Assembly (NCBI GenBank): GCA_026990095.1
Contig: JALSIL010000475.1
Span: 1 to 49,950, forward strand
Direction: 5' to 3'
DNA: 49,950 bases
Origin: Lysobacterales bacterium
GTDB taxonomy: Bacteria; Pseudomonadota; Gammaproteobacteria; Xanthomonadales; Marinicellaceae
Shown here: positions 24,259 through 32,421 of the stretch, piece after piece
Layout of the letters: each line of letters begins with the position of its first letter
Numbering within the stretch: the stretch's first letter is position 1
Translations under genes and position numbers: made by a program
Notes under the pieces: generated by a model
The model's database searches: none
Seen by the model: only the letters and a program-made list of their open reading frames with translations
What the model was told of the DNA's origin: nothing

Positions 24259-25278
24259 TTATGCTAAATCTTTAGCCAACCAAGGACCAATTGTTTGACT
24301 CACGGCAAGCGGTAATCGCTTCCATGCAGAAATAAACATCTGATATTTTGGATTCAAGGGATTAATATCAGGAAGCGCATCAGTATTAACCAAATGAAAT
24401 TCGTAATACAATGGCTCTGGTTCAAAGCCCCAGTGTCTTTTAAATTTATAAGACCCTGTACCAATTTTGCTTCTGCCAAAATCAAAAATCTTAATACCTT
24501 TCGCTACAGCACGTCGCATCACTTCCCAATACATAAAATCATTAGCCTTAACCGCTCTGGCCTGTTCTGTTCCACCACCGTAATAAGGTAAAACCTGATC
24601 TCGAAAATAAAAATTCATGACACTGCTTACTAATTTACCATTATGCTCAATCGTTAAAATTTCGCATTGATCTTTAAAAATATCTTTTAATGCTTGAAAA
24701 TATTTTTTTGGTAAGACCGGTGTACCTAAATTTCTAACACTTTCTGAATATGCTGAAAAGAAACGGTCAATATTTTCATCCACAACGCTTATTAGGCCCG
24801 CTTTAATACCCTTTCTGACCATTGCCCTCTGTTTTCTTGGTATTGCTTGCAGATTTTTTTCTTCTTCTGGGTCCAATTCCTTCCGAAAAGTAACATACAA
24901 ATCTTTGAAAGGTCTATCCGGTGTCATTTGTACTTGATTTCTCATTTCCAAATGATCGACACCTAACTCGCCCGCTAATCGGCAGGCTTCCTTATCTAAC
25001 TTCTGAAAAGTTGCATCATCATCGGCAATAATTCCTCCATATACACAAAATGCATTTGAAACTAACGCATTGCCAAACAACAAACTTTTTACATGGACTA
25101 AAGGTAAAACTCCAGTTATTTTTCCATTTTCTTCAACATAAAGATAATACGTTGAATGTGAAAAAACTTTTTCAACAAGTTGTTTCCACCCTGACAAATG
25201 GAAAAAAGTTCCTTGCTCAGACTGCCGGACATAGTTGTCCCATCTTTCAAAGGACGATGAATCGAGTCTTTTGATCAT
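24259..25278 (-). CDS. FemAB-like protein, XrtA/PEP-CTERM system-associated
   Basis: A 339-residue protein with a duplicated GNAT fold of the FemAB type. Motifs include GTFFHLSGWKQLVEKVFSHS near the N-terminus, GVLPLVHVKSLLFGNALVS, PRKQRAMVRKGIKAGL, and FDFGRSKIGTGSYKFKRHWG in the second domain. FemAB proteins transfer aminoacyl groups from tRNA; here an aminoacyl or acyl transfer to the polysaccharide is suspected. It lies 29 bp after the DUF3473 deacetylase gene in the standard XrtA order. Confidence 0.92.
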   Translation of the reverse strand: MIKRLDSSSFERWDNYVRQSEQGTFFHLSGWKQLVEKVFSHSTYYLYVEENGKITGVLPLVHVKSLLFGNALVSNAFCVYGGIIADDDATFQKLDKEACRLAGELGVDHLEMRNQVQMTPDRPFKDLYVTFRKELDPEEEKNLQAIPRKQRAMVRKGIKAGLISVVDENIDRFFSAYSESVRNLGTPVLPKKYFQALKDIFKDQCEILTIEHNGKLVSSVMNFYFRDQVLPYYGGGTEQARAVKANDFMYWEVMRRAVAKGIKIFDFGRSKIGTGSYKFKRHWGFEPEPLYYEFHLVNTDALPDINPLNPKYQMFISAWKRLPLAVSQTIGPWLAKDLA

Positions 25279-25307
25279 TAAATTCTAACCCTGTAAATTG
25301 AAATATT

Positions 25308-26144
25308 TTATTTTTTAAGAAATATCGCGGCCATAGTGTCCCATTCAAAATCTTGCAAAAGACTAGAAATACGATTCTCCATTTTTGAAAGATTCAAGTA
25401 ATGACGAAACTTGGTTTTAAAAGAGAGTTGTTTCTGCCTTGGCTGGCCCGGATCAATTTCCCACGGATGAAAATAAAAAATTCCAGATTGTTTTTCTTTC
25501 AAATTAATAGTTTTGAATGCCCATTTTGAAAAAAAATAGGGATATAGCCTAAAAAACCCTCCTCCACCACAAGGCAGGTTTTTTTCAAAAATTCTTAGCG
25601 TAGTAATTGGTATTTCTTTAAAGTCTTTGTTATCTATGGGTTGATACATAAATCTCGGAGCATCAGGAATACCATATAAATCATGCTTAACCGGATAGAT
25701 ACTGGAACTATATTGATAGCCCGCCTCTTGCAGGACATCTAACGCCCAAAGATTCTTTGAAACAATCGAATAACTGGCAGCCCGATATCCTTTAACTTCA
25801 TGACCAGAAAAATCTTCCAGTAATTTTTTCGTTCTAGTGATGTCTTCACGAAATTCAATCTGCGTTTGTTCTGTTACTCTTATATGCTCATAGCCATGGC
25901 TGGCCAACTCATGCCCGTCACTAACAATTCTTTTGATTAAAGATGGATAACGTTCGGCAACCCAACCCAATGTGAAAAAAGTAGCCTTTATATCATTTTG
26001 GCTGAACAAATCCAGAATACGATTGGTATTGTTTTCTACCCTGTGAGGCAAACTATCCCATTGCTTTTTATCGATATAAGGTTCAAAAGCTGATACCTGG
26101 AAATAATCTTCCACATCGACTGTCATTGCATTTTTGGGTTTCAT
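25308..26144 (-). CDS. Polysaccharide deacetylase with DUF3473, XrtA-associated
   Basis: A 278-residue CE4-type enzyme. It begins with MTVDVEDYFQVSAFEPYI, characteristic of this subfamily, then has TFFTLGWVAERYPSLIKRI, HELASHGYEHIRV (metal-binding His pair), YRAASYSI, CGGGGFFRLYPY and the C-terminal DUF3473 motif FYFHPWEIDPGQPR. It should deacetylate the growing or lipid-linked polymer. Sixty-six bases separate it from the ATPase gene. An internal ATG six codons in is possible but the first ATG is used here. Confidence 0.93.
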   Translation of the reverse strand: MKPKNAMTVDVEDYFQVSAFEPYIDKKQWDSLPHRVENNTNRILDLFSQNDIKATFFTLGWVAERYPSLIKRIVSDGHELASHGYEHIRVTEQTQIEFREDITRTKKLLEDFSGHEVKGYRAASYSIVSKNLWALDVLQEAGYQYSSSIYPVKHDLYGIPDAPRFMYQPIDNKDFKEIPITTLRIFEKNLPCGGGGFFRLYPYFFSKWAFKTINLKEKQSGIFYFHPWEIDPGQPRQKQLSFKTKFRHYLNLSKMENRISSLLQDFEWDTMAAIFLKK

Positions 26145-26210
26145 TTAGCGTTTTTTTATCTTATAAATAGATACATTAAGGAGGAGAAAGAGAAATTTAG
26201 ATGATACAAA

Positions 26211-27227
26211 TCAATCCTTATTGAAGACATCTTCCATATCAAGCTGAATTAAAATGGCTTTACGTAATAAAGCCCGCTCTTTATTCACTATATTTTGCAA
26301 ACTAGTCAGGTTATTTTCCAAGTAACGAACCCGCTCTGCCAAAGAACTATCAATAGGCAATTGATCAGAGAAATCAATGGGAGAAGTAATATTTTCAGTT
26401 TGAGCAGCGGGTTGCGGAACTTCTTCAAGAATTTCTTTCACAACTTTTTCAATATCACTGGGTTTGAAGATTTCGAGTTCTTCCAAGTATCCGTACAATA
26501 ATAATCTGTCACAAAATGTATTTATTTTACGAGGTATGCCTTCAGTAAAAATAAAAATATCCTGAAATACAGCATCTTCAAACTCAGGCTTATGATTCCA
26601 ACCCGCTTTTTCCAATCGAAAAAGAATATAAACTTTGGTTTCTTCTTCAGTTAAAGCTTTAAGCTGAAATGTTGCAACAATACGCTGTCTGAATTGGTCC
26701 ATATCTGGACTATACAAAGTTTGAGCCAGCTCTTTTTGCCCAACTAAAAACACCTGAAAGGGAATAATGCCATCAACAACAAAATCAGCCAACATCCGTA
26801 ATTCTTCAAGTGCTCCTTTAGGAAGATGCTGTGCTTCGTCAACAATTAAAAGAACCCTTTTGCCTTGTTGAACCTGATCAATAAAATAATCTTTAATTTG
26901 TTCCAAAGTGGTGGTCTTATCATCTCCCTCATAACGAATACCGAAAGTAGCCGCTACAATTTTGATGGTTTCATCAGAGTCCACATGGGAAGTCACCATG
27001 ACTCCGATAACTATATTTTCAGTATTCAGATTATGAACCAATTGTCTAACCAACATGGTTTTACCTAATCCTGGTTCTCCTGTTACAACAACAAACCCTT
27101 CTCCCTGAGTTAATCCGTAATTCATGTAAGCTAATGCCCGACTATGAATCTTACTGCCAAAAAAGAAATCTGGATCAGCATTCAGCTGGAATGGTTTTTT
27201 GGTTAAATTGTAGAATTTGTTATACAT
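26211..27227 (-). CDS. XrtA-associated AAA ATPase (ExeA/GspA-like)
   Basis: A 338-residue ATPase. Its N-terminus FYNLTKKPFQLNADPDFFF and SRALAYMNYGLTQGEGFVVV resemble ExeA. Walker A is GEPGLGKT near residue 51, and Walker B is VLLIVDEAQHLPK; a sensor region GQKELAQTLYSPDMDQFRQR follows. The C-terminal third contains a predicted coiled coil (LAERVRYLENNLTSLQNIVN). In XrtA loci it is presumed to power or regulate assembly of the secretion apparatus at the inner membrane; its exact job is unknown. Confidence 0.92.
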   Translation of the reverse strand: MYNKFYNLTKKPFQLNADPDFFFGSKIHSRALAYMNYGLTQGEGFVVVTGEPGLGKTMLVRQLVHNLNTENIVIGVMVTSHVDSDETIKIVAATFGIRYEGDDKTTTLEQIKDYFIDQVQQGKRVLLIVDEAQHLPKGALEELRMLADFVVDGIIPFQVFLVGQKELAQTLYSPDMDQFRQRIVATFQLKALTEEETKVYILFRLEKAGWNHKPEFEDAVFQDIFIFTEGIPRKINTFCDRLLLYGYLEELEIFKPSDIEKVVKEILEEVPQPAAQTENITSPIDFSDQLPIDSSLAERVRYLENNLTSLQNIVNKERALLRKAILIQLDMEDVFNKD

Positions 27228-27357
27228 TAAATTTTTAGTTGTAATTTTTTAACAATTTACAACTAATCCTAGTAGATTTATCAAATAAATATAGACTGCA
27301 CTCGTTCAAACCTTGATTGATGACCATTACGCAGTAAATACAAAAGGCTGATATTTA

Positions 27358-28995
27358 TTACAGACTCATTTGTAAACTGGCACTGATTCTATTTTCCTGG
27401 AATTCGTTAAATTCGCTATCAGAGGTTTGATTTAAAAAACGATATTCAATACGTGCATTCATTCGTGAATTTTTGCCAACGCGAAAAGGAATTCTTCTAA
27501 TCAAACCAAGCGAAAAATCAAATCGATTATCAGAAAAATTTGAAGAATTATTGACAGTACTGGTAATGTTAGTTGCACTTCCTAATAATGAAGAACCTTT
27601 CCTGTCTCTTTTTTGCCAAGAAGAACGAGCAAAAAAACTTGTTCTTCTGGTGAAACGCCAATCAAGATCTGCTGAAGCTCCAAATACATCATCTTTTCTA
27701 CCTGACACTTGAAAAATTCTTTTTACGTTAAATACCCTTGCATTGATGTCGGTTTTGCCAGTTCGATATGAAAAAGAAATTTCTCCCCGTTTGCTGATAA
27801 AAACCTCATCGACCAAAGTAGGTAGACTAATATCTCTTTGGAAAGGTTGATTGGTTACTGGGTCAATCACTGGCTGACCAGTTGCATCAACCTGAGTGAA
27901 AGGTCTGGCGTCAGACAGCAAATTTTGAACAGTTGATGTTTCTTCTGAATAACTAGCCGTCCATGTAGCGCGTCTGGTTTTCCACTCAAAATGGCTTTCC
28001 CATGTACTTCCTGTATTTGTCCCAATATCATTATTTCTATAAGTGACATCCCATTTCATATGCCTTGTAGGACTTAATTTAAGTGTAACAAAAGTATTGT
28101 TACCAAAACCCGCTTCAATTCCAAAATAGCGACTCGGCTTCCAGCCACCTCCAAAGGTATAAAAAAAACCATTTCTGTTTCTATTGTTATTAAAACCCTG
28201 AAAACTGTTATCGCTATAGCCTGCCTGTGCAAATAAACTAAATTCTCTATTTAGATGAACTCTTACTAACCCGTCTGTATGACGAAAAACCACATCATTC
28301 CCACGCTCCCTTGTCTGCTCACGATTGACAAAATTAACAGCCCAGGTAACTCTTGAAAAACGCCAACCACTTTTTAAGTGTATCGATTCTTCAATAGTCT
28401 CAGAATCAGACAAAGCTGAATTTGTAGTTATGATGTTGGTATTTGCTATGGAAGCAGAATCATTTCTATCCCGGTCTGTGGAAAGTTTTTCATATCGAAA
28501 ACGTAACTCTCCATCTGCATAGCCATGAAAACGAGGAGTCCAGTAAGGAGAAAATCCATATCGAGTAACATTTGTTCTATTATTTCCACCAGAAATATTG
28601 TCATTTGCTGAACGAATATCACTCACATTTTGCTGGCTAATAGAACTGCTTAAATCCAAAAATAATAAATTTCTTGAAAATTCCGTCTTTGAATCAAATT
28701 GAAACTGATGAAATAAATCATAGCTATCATTTCCCCCCGCATTAAAATAATTCTGCATTCGATAATTTAAATCTAATTCATTTCTCGCTGTTCGACGTGA
28801 AAATGAAATACCTGGACTGATTTCGGTTACAAAAGCACTTATTTCTTGCCCTGAAGTTGCTAACCTGACATTATCAGAATATGTTTCCTGTATTGTGAGA
28901 CTAGGATCAAGCTGCCAATTGCGCGCCCAGGAATAATTTTGGTATGAGAATATAGAAATCAGAAACAATAGGTGGCATATGATTGTTTTTCGCAT
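27358..28995 (-). CDS. Outer-membrane beta-barrel protein, PEP-CTERM/XrtA system-associated
   Basis: A 545-residue protein with a Sec signal peptide (MRKTIICHLLFLISIFSY, cleavage near WA-RNW). The mature protein has alternating amphipathic strands rich in aromatic residues, such as LTIQETYSDNVRLA at the N-terminus and SASLQMSL at the C-terminal end, as expected for a barrel. It is probably the outer-membrane channel or a barrel partner of the export lipoprotein. Thirty-three bases follow the kinase gene. Confidence 0.92.
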   Translation of the reverse strand: MRKTIICHLLFLISIFSYQNYSWARNWQLDPSLTIQETYSDNVRLATSGQEISAFVTEISPGISFSRRTARNELDLNYRMQNYFNAGGNDSYDLFHQFQFDSKTEFSRNLLFLDLSSSISQQNVSDIRSANDNISGGNNRTNVTRYGFSPYWTPRFHGYADGELRFRYEKLSTDRDRNDSASIANTNIITTNSALSDSETIEESIHLKSGWRFSRVTWAVNFVNREQTRERGNDVVFRHTDGLVRVHLNREFSLFAQAGYSDNSFQGFNNNRNRNGFFYTFGGGWKPSRYFGIEAGFGNNTFVTLKLSPTRHMKWDVTYRNNDIGTNTGSTWESHFEWKTRRATWTASYSEETSTVQNLLSDARPFTQVDATGQPVIDPVTNQPFQRDISLPTLVDEVFISKRGEISFSYRTGKTDINARVFNVKRIFQVSGRKDDVFGASADLDWRFTRRTSFFARSSWQKRDRKGSSLLGSATNITSTVNNSSNFSDNRFDFSLGLIRRIPFRVGKNSRMNARIEYRFLNQTSDSEFNEFQENRISASLQMSL

Positions 28996-29028
28996 AATTC
29001 CATAAAAGCCGAATAATTTTTATTTTTG

Positions 29029-29943
29029 TCAATGGCCATATTGTCCATAGCCATAGCCATAGCCATAGCCATAGCCATAAGAACCAAAGTTAAAACTGCG
29101 ATTAGTTTTATTAAGAAGCGCTAGCACCACATCGCAATTATCTAATTTACTGACGGTTTCTTTTACCGTTGCCTGCAATGTGCTTTCTGCTTCAACAACA
29201 AGCACAACCTGCCCTACCAAACTGGCTAAAACCTCTCCTTGCGTTGCAGCCAACAATGGGGGGGAATCGAAAATAACAATTCTATCTGAATATCGTTGAC
29301 TGAGTTCAGAGGCCAACTCAGCCATTTTATTACTTGCAAGCAATTCTGTTGAATAACTATGCCAATCTCCAGCTGGAACCACGCGAAACCCATCTAAATC
29401 AGTATTACGGATAACTTCTGAAAAGTCCATATTATCTGATTCCAAATACTCTATTAATCCTGGTGTGTTTTCAATGCCTAAGGCATTTGCTACCGAAGGT
29501 TTTGCAACATCTGCATCTATTAACAAAACTTCTTTATCACGTTCTTGAGCGATACTTAAAGCCAAATTTATTGCAGAAAAAGTTTTTCCTTCACCAGGCA
29601 CACTGCTCGTGACTAAAATTAAATTGGCTCGCTCAATTCCTTTCGATCTTGTACCAAATGCATTGGATAATAATGGCCTTTTAATAGTTCTGTATTCTTC
29701 AACCATCTGTAAGCGTTCGGTATTAGCAGTCAAATACCCCTGACTGCTAATAAAATCCCAATCTAATTTAATAGTTTCAGATTTTTTCGCTATCTTTTGT
29801 TTTGGTCTTACTTTAGATAACTCTTGTGGGGAAGCTATTTTATTGCCAACACCTTGTTCTGTATTTATCTTTGCAAGCTTGTTAAGGTTATTATTTTGTC
29901 CCTCATCATCTGCCTTTTTTAGTGCTTCATCAATAATTCCCAC
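29029..29943 (-). CDS. Tyrosine autokinase, exopolysaccharide chain-length regulator (XrtA-type)
   Basis: A 304-residue BY-kinase. Walker A is SSVPGEGKTFS, Walker A' is VLLIDADVAKPS and Walker B is IVIFDSPPLL. The C-terminus is a Tyr/Gly tail (SYGYGYGYGYGYGQYGH) with seven tyrosines, the expected site of autophosphorylation. The start is GTG 29941-29943, giving MGIIDEALKKADDEG: a GGAGG lies five bases before it and it begins one base after the stop of the chain-length gene. The frame is open upstream to TTG 29953-29955, but that start would put the GGAGG inside the gene. It works with the adjacent chain-length protein. Confidence 0.93.
   Translation of the reverse strand: MGIIDEALKKADDEGQNNNLNKLAKINTEQGVGNKIASPQELSKVRPKQKIAKKSETIKLDWDFISSQGYLTANTERLQMVEEYRTIKRPLLSNAFGTRSKGIERANLILVTSSVPGEGKTFSAINLALSIAQERDKEVLLIDADVAKPSVANALGIENTPGLIEYLESDNMDFSEVIRNTDLDGFRVVPAGDWHSYSTELLASNKMAELASELSQRYSDRIVIFDSPPLLAATQGEVLASLVGQVVLVVEAESTLQATVKETVSKLDNCDVVLALLNKTNRSFNFGSYGYGYGYGYGYGQYGH
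29045..29080 (-). repeat. Hexanucleotide repeat encoding the Tyr-Gly tail
   Basis: Five perfect copies of CCATAG (plus strand), followed by one CCATAA, encode alternating Gly and Tyr at the end of the autokinase. A change in copy number would keep the frame and change the number of tyrosines. Confidence 0.9.
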
Positions 29944-29944
29944 A

Positions 29945-31546
29945 TTAGCCTCCAATAAGAGTATTCAATTGCCAATAAATATTCTGAACATATCCATAAA
30001 TAGTTTCATTAGTAGCAGCTAAAATTTCGATAATCATCAGAATCAAGAAAATTGCTATTAAACTAACCACAGCAACTAACGCGGGATAGACAGCAGAACT
30101 GGCAGCTGCATCATCCTCGAAAGCCTGCATTGAGACCGTTCCTAAAACTGGCAAACCTGTGGCCACTCGCAATTGCCTGGTTGACATATAAGTCGGCTTG
30201 ATAAAATATAGAAGGAAAGCAATACCAAGCCCCACAACCAGCCCAGCAACTAACACAATGGGAATAAGCAACATTCTATTGGGCGAATCGGGTCTTATCG
30301 GCAACTTGGGCGGATCAACAACTTTAAGTTTGAGCGAAGCTGCCTCAAGATCAAGTTTTTCAGACATAGAAGCTTGCTCTTTTCTTTCCAGCAATTTCAT
30401 ATAATTTGTCTTTATTGTATTGTAATCCCTGTTTAAATTCTGCATTGCTGTTTCAATTTTTAAACGTTGATCCAGCTGATCCTTATGCTTATCCAATCGT
30501 TTTGTTAATGAATTGACTCTGGACTGTATTGCCGCAACCTCAGCGCCTGCCTCATTCACAGCAATTTTTAATGATTGAACATAAGGGTTCACCATCGCCA
30601 TCGAATCAACAGAAGCTCCTGAATCTGGGTTTTTTTCTTTTTCTTCTGCCTTGCGTTTTTCCAGAAGTTTAATAATGCTGTCAATGGCAAGTATTGCGGG
30701 GTGGTTCTCAGTATACTTTAATAAAAGATCAGTCCGATTCGACTTCAGTTCTTGAATTTTTGAATCTTCTGTAACAGCTTCTTGGCTTAAATTCGAAATA
30801 GCCCACTCTTCATCAGTATCTAAAGCTTCATCTAACTGGGACTGTAAAATATTTTTTCTTGATAAAGCTTCATTTAACATTAATTTTGCTTCATCCAGTT
30901 TTACTTTTAAGGCATTCAGCTGGGCCATCTGACTACTTTCTGTTCCAGGAAGCAGTCCAAAATTAACCCTCCTGAATTCTTCACGAGCTTGTTCAGCGGC
31001 AAGTAGTCGCTTTTCATATTGTTGTATTTGCTCATCAATAAAACGTTGCGCTGCCCCCATATCTCCCATGGTTCTCATTTGCGTCTGTTCTGAGAACACC
31101 GATAGCACTGCAAGTACTACATTTTTTGCTTTTTTCGGATCACCTGACTGATAAGTAATAGAAAATAAATCATTTTTCCCTCCTGAGATGGATATATTTT
31201 CCTTTAATCCTTCCAGTAATTCTATCCGTTTGATTTCACCTTGGTTAATTTCTTTTAATTTAGCCAGATGAGCAATTTTTTCCAGATTTTTATTAGTAAA
31301 CATCAGTTGCTGCATAACCCTGATTAAGGCTCGCACATCTGTTTGGATAGTTAGCCCTCTCAGCAAAGGACGCAACATTGTCCTGCTATCAACATGTACC
31401 CGCGCTTCCGAAACGTATTGATTTGGCATTGCCATAACATACAACCATCCAGCCAAACAAATGAGCCATGCAATCACAATTGCTACCCATTTATATTTTA
31501 ATGTCCCTTTGACATAGTATATCGCTTCGGCTAATTGTTCCTGCAT
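29945..31546 (-). CDS. Chain-length determinant protein (Wzz-like), XrtA-type
   Basis: A 533-residue polysaccharide co-polymerase. There is one membrane segment near residues 19-39 (KWVAIVIAWLICLAGWLYVM) and another after residue 400 (LLIPIVLVAGLVVGLGIAFLL), with a third at the far C-terminus. Between lies a long periplasmic coiled-coil part (QIQQYEKRLLAAEQAREEFR, LDKHKDQLDQRLKIETAMQN). The proline-rich PPKLPIRPDSPNR motif before the second membrane segment is typical. It sets polymer length together with the autokinase whose gene follows one base later. Confidence 0.93.
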   Translation of the reverse strand: MQEQLAEAIYYVKGTLKYKWVAIVIAWLICLAGWLYVMAMPNQYVSEARVHVDSRTMLRPLLRGLTIQTDVRALIRVMQQLMFTNKNLEKIAHLAKLKEINQGEIKRIELLEGLKENISISGGKNDLFSITYQSGDPKKAKNVVLAVLSVFSEQTQMRTMGDMGAAQRFIDEQIQQYEKRLLAAEQAREEFRRVNFGLLPGTESSQMAQLNALKVKLDEAKLMLNEALSRKNILQSQLDEALDTDEEWAISNLSQEAVTEDSKIQELKSNRTDLLLKYTENHPAILAIDSIIKLLEKRKAEEKEKNPDSGASVDSMAMVNPYVQSLKIAVNEAGAEVAAIQSRVNSLTKRLDKHKDQLDQRLKIETAMQNLNRDYNTIKTNYMKLLERKEQASMSEKLDLEAASLKLKVVDPPKLPIRPDSPNRMLLIPIVLVAGLVVGLGIAFLLYFIKPTYMSTRQLRVATGLPVLGTVSMQAFEDDAAASSAVYPALVAVVSLIAIFLILMIIEILAATNETIYGYVQNIYWQLNTLIGG

Positions 31547-31599
31547 TTCTGATTATTACCTAATAATTTGCTTAATGGGGCCATTTAAGGAATCACAAA

Positions 31600-31636
31600 T
31601 TTAATATTATTTAACATACTGAAAAATAATATTAAA
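31600..31636. repeat. Perfect 13-bp AT-only inverted repeat
   Basis: Arms 31600-31612 and 31624-31636 (TTTAATATTATTT and its complement) flank an 11-base loop, in the 160-bp gap between the export lipoprotein and the chain-length gene. It could be a protein-binding site or weak processing hairpin; there is no GC pair, so it is not a standard terminator. Confidence 0.6.
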
Positions 31637-31706
31637 CGATGCTTGCTCCATTCTTAATTTTTAAAGACTTAAAATGGTATTAGCTATTTCCTGATCTATA
31701 TTGAAA

Positions 31707-32375
31707 TCAAAAGTAAGCTTCAGGAATAACAAGAATATCACCAGGAAACATTTTGACATTTTCTGACATATCTCCATCTTCAACTAGGTCGTCAATATTT
31801 ACTCCGAATTGTTTTTCTACTCCATCAACTTTACGTATAATACTTGCCCTGTTTCCATCTGCAAACTCGCCTATGCTTCCAATTCGGATAATAACATCCA
31901 TTAAAGTCATCCCTCGCTCATAAGGAATAGATTCACCACTGTATCGATTGGATCCACTATCACCACCACTGTTCCCAACTTGGCCAATAACTCGAATTTG
32001 CTGCTGGTCAACACCTTGAAATTCCGCAACCATTACCACAACCTGTGGGTCTCTAATATATTGCGCGTATTCTTCTTCAAGTTTTCTGGCTAATTCAAAA
32101 GCAGTTTTTCCACTTGCTTGAATATCCTCTACCAATGGAACAGTCACTTTCCCATCAGGTCTTACTGTTACTACTCTTGAAACATCAGGGTTGCCCCAAA
32201 CATAAATATCAATGCTGTCCCCTGGACCAATCAAATAAGTATAGTCTAGAGCCACATCATCATTTCCCGATAGCGGTGGATGTCCCACGATAACTGCCGG
32301 TAAATATGAACATGCAGAAACTAATGAACCTACAATTATTAGTACGGCGAGTTTTGTTTTTTTTAATATCATCAC
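31707..32375 (-). CDS. Polysaccharide export lipoprotein (Wza-like), XrtA-type
   Basis: A 222-residue outer-membrane polysaccharide export protein. It has a lipoprotein signal ending LVSAC (Cys22) and the polysaccharide-export domain YLIGPGDSIDIYVWGNPDVS, VRPDGKVTVPLVEDIQASGKT, then a SLBB-like C-terminal region ending MFPGDILVIPEAYF. Two ATG codons in tandem open the frame. The short length is normal for the XrtA-type family. It precedes the chain-length gene and should form the outer-membrane portal with the barrel protein. Confidence 0.93.
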   Translation of the reverse strand: MMILKKTKLAVLIIVGSLVSACSYLPAVIVGHPPLSGNDDVALDYTYLIGPGDSIDIYVWGNPDVSRVVTVRPDGKVTVPLVEDIQASGKTAFELARKLEEEYAQYIRDPQVVVMVAEFQGVDQQQIRVIGQVGNSGGDSGSNRYSGESIPYERGMTLMDVIIRIGSIGEFADGNRASIIRKVDGVEKQFGVNIDDLVEDGDMSENVKMFPGDILVIPEAYF

Positions 32376-32421
32376 AGTAATAACCTCTTTGAATAAATTT
32401 ACTGTACTTTGGTTGAATAAA

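Noticed and set aside
29045..29080. Hexamer array as an on/off phase-variation tract
   Set aside because: The unit is a multiple of three, so slippage changes only repeat number, not the frame.
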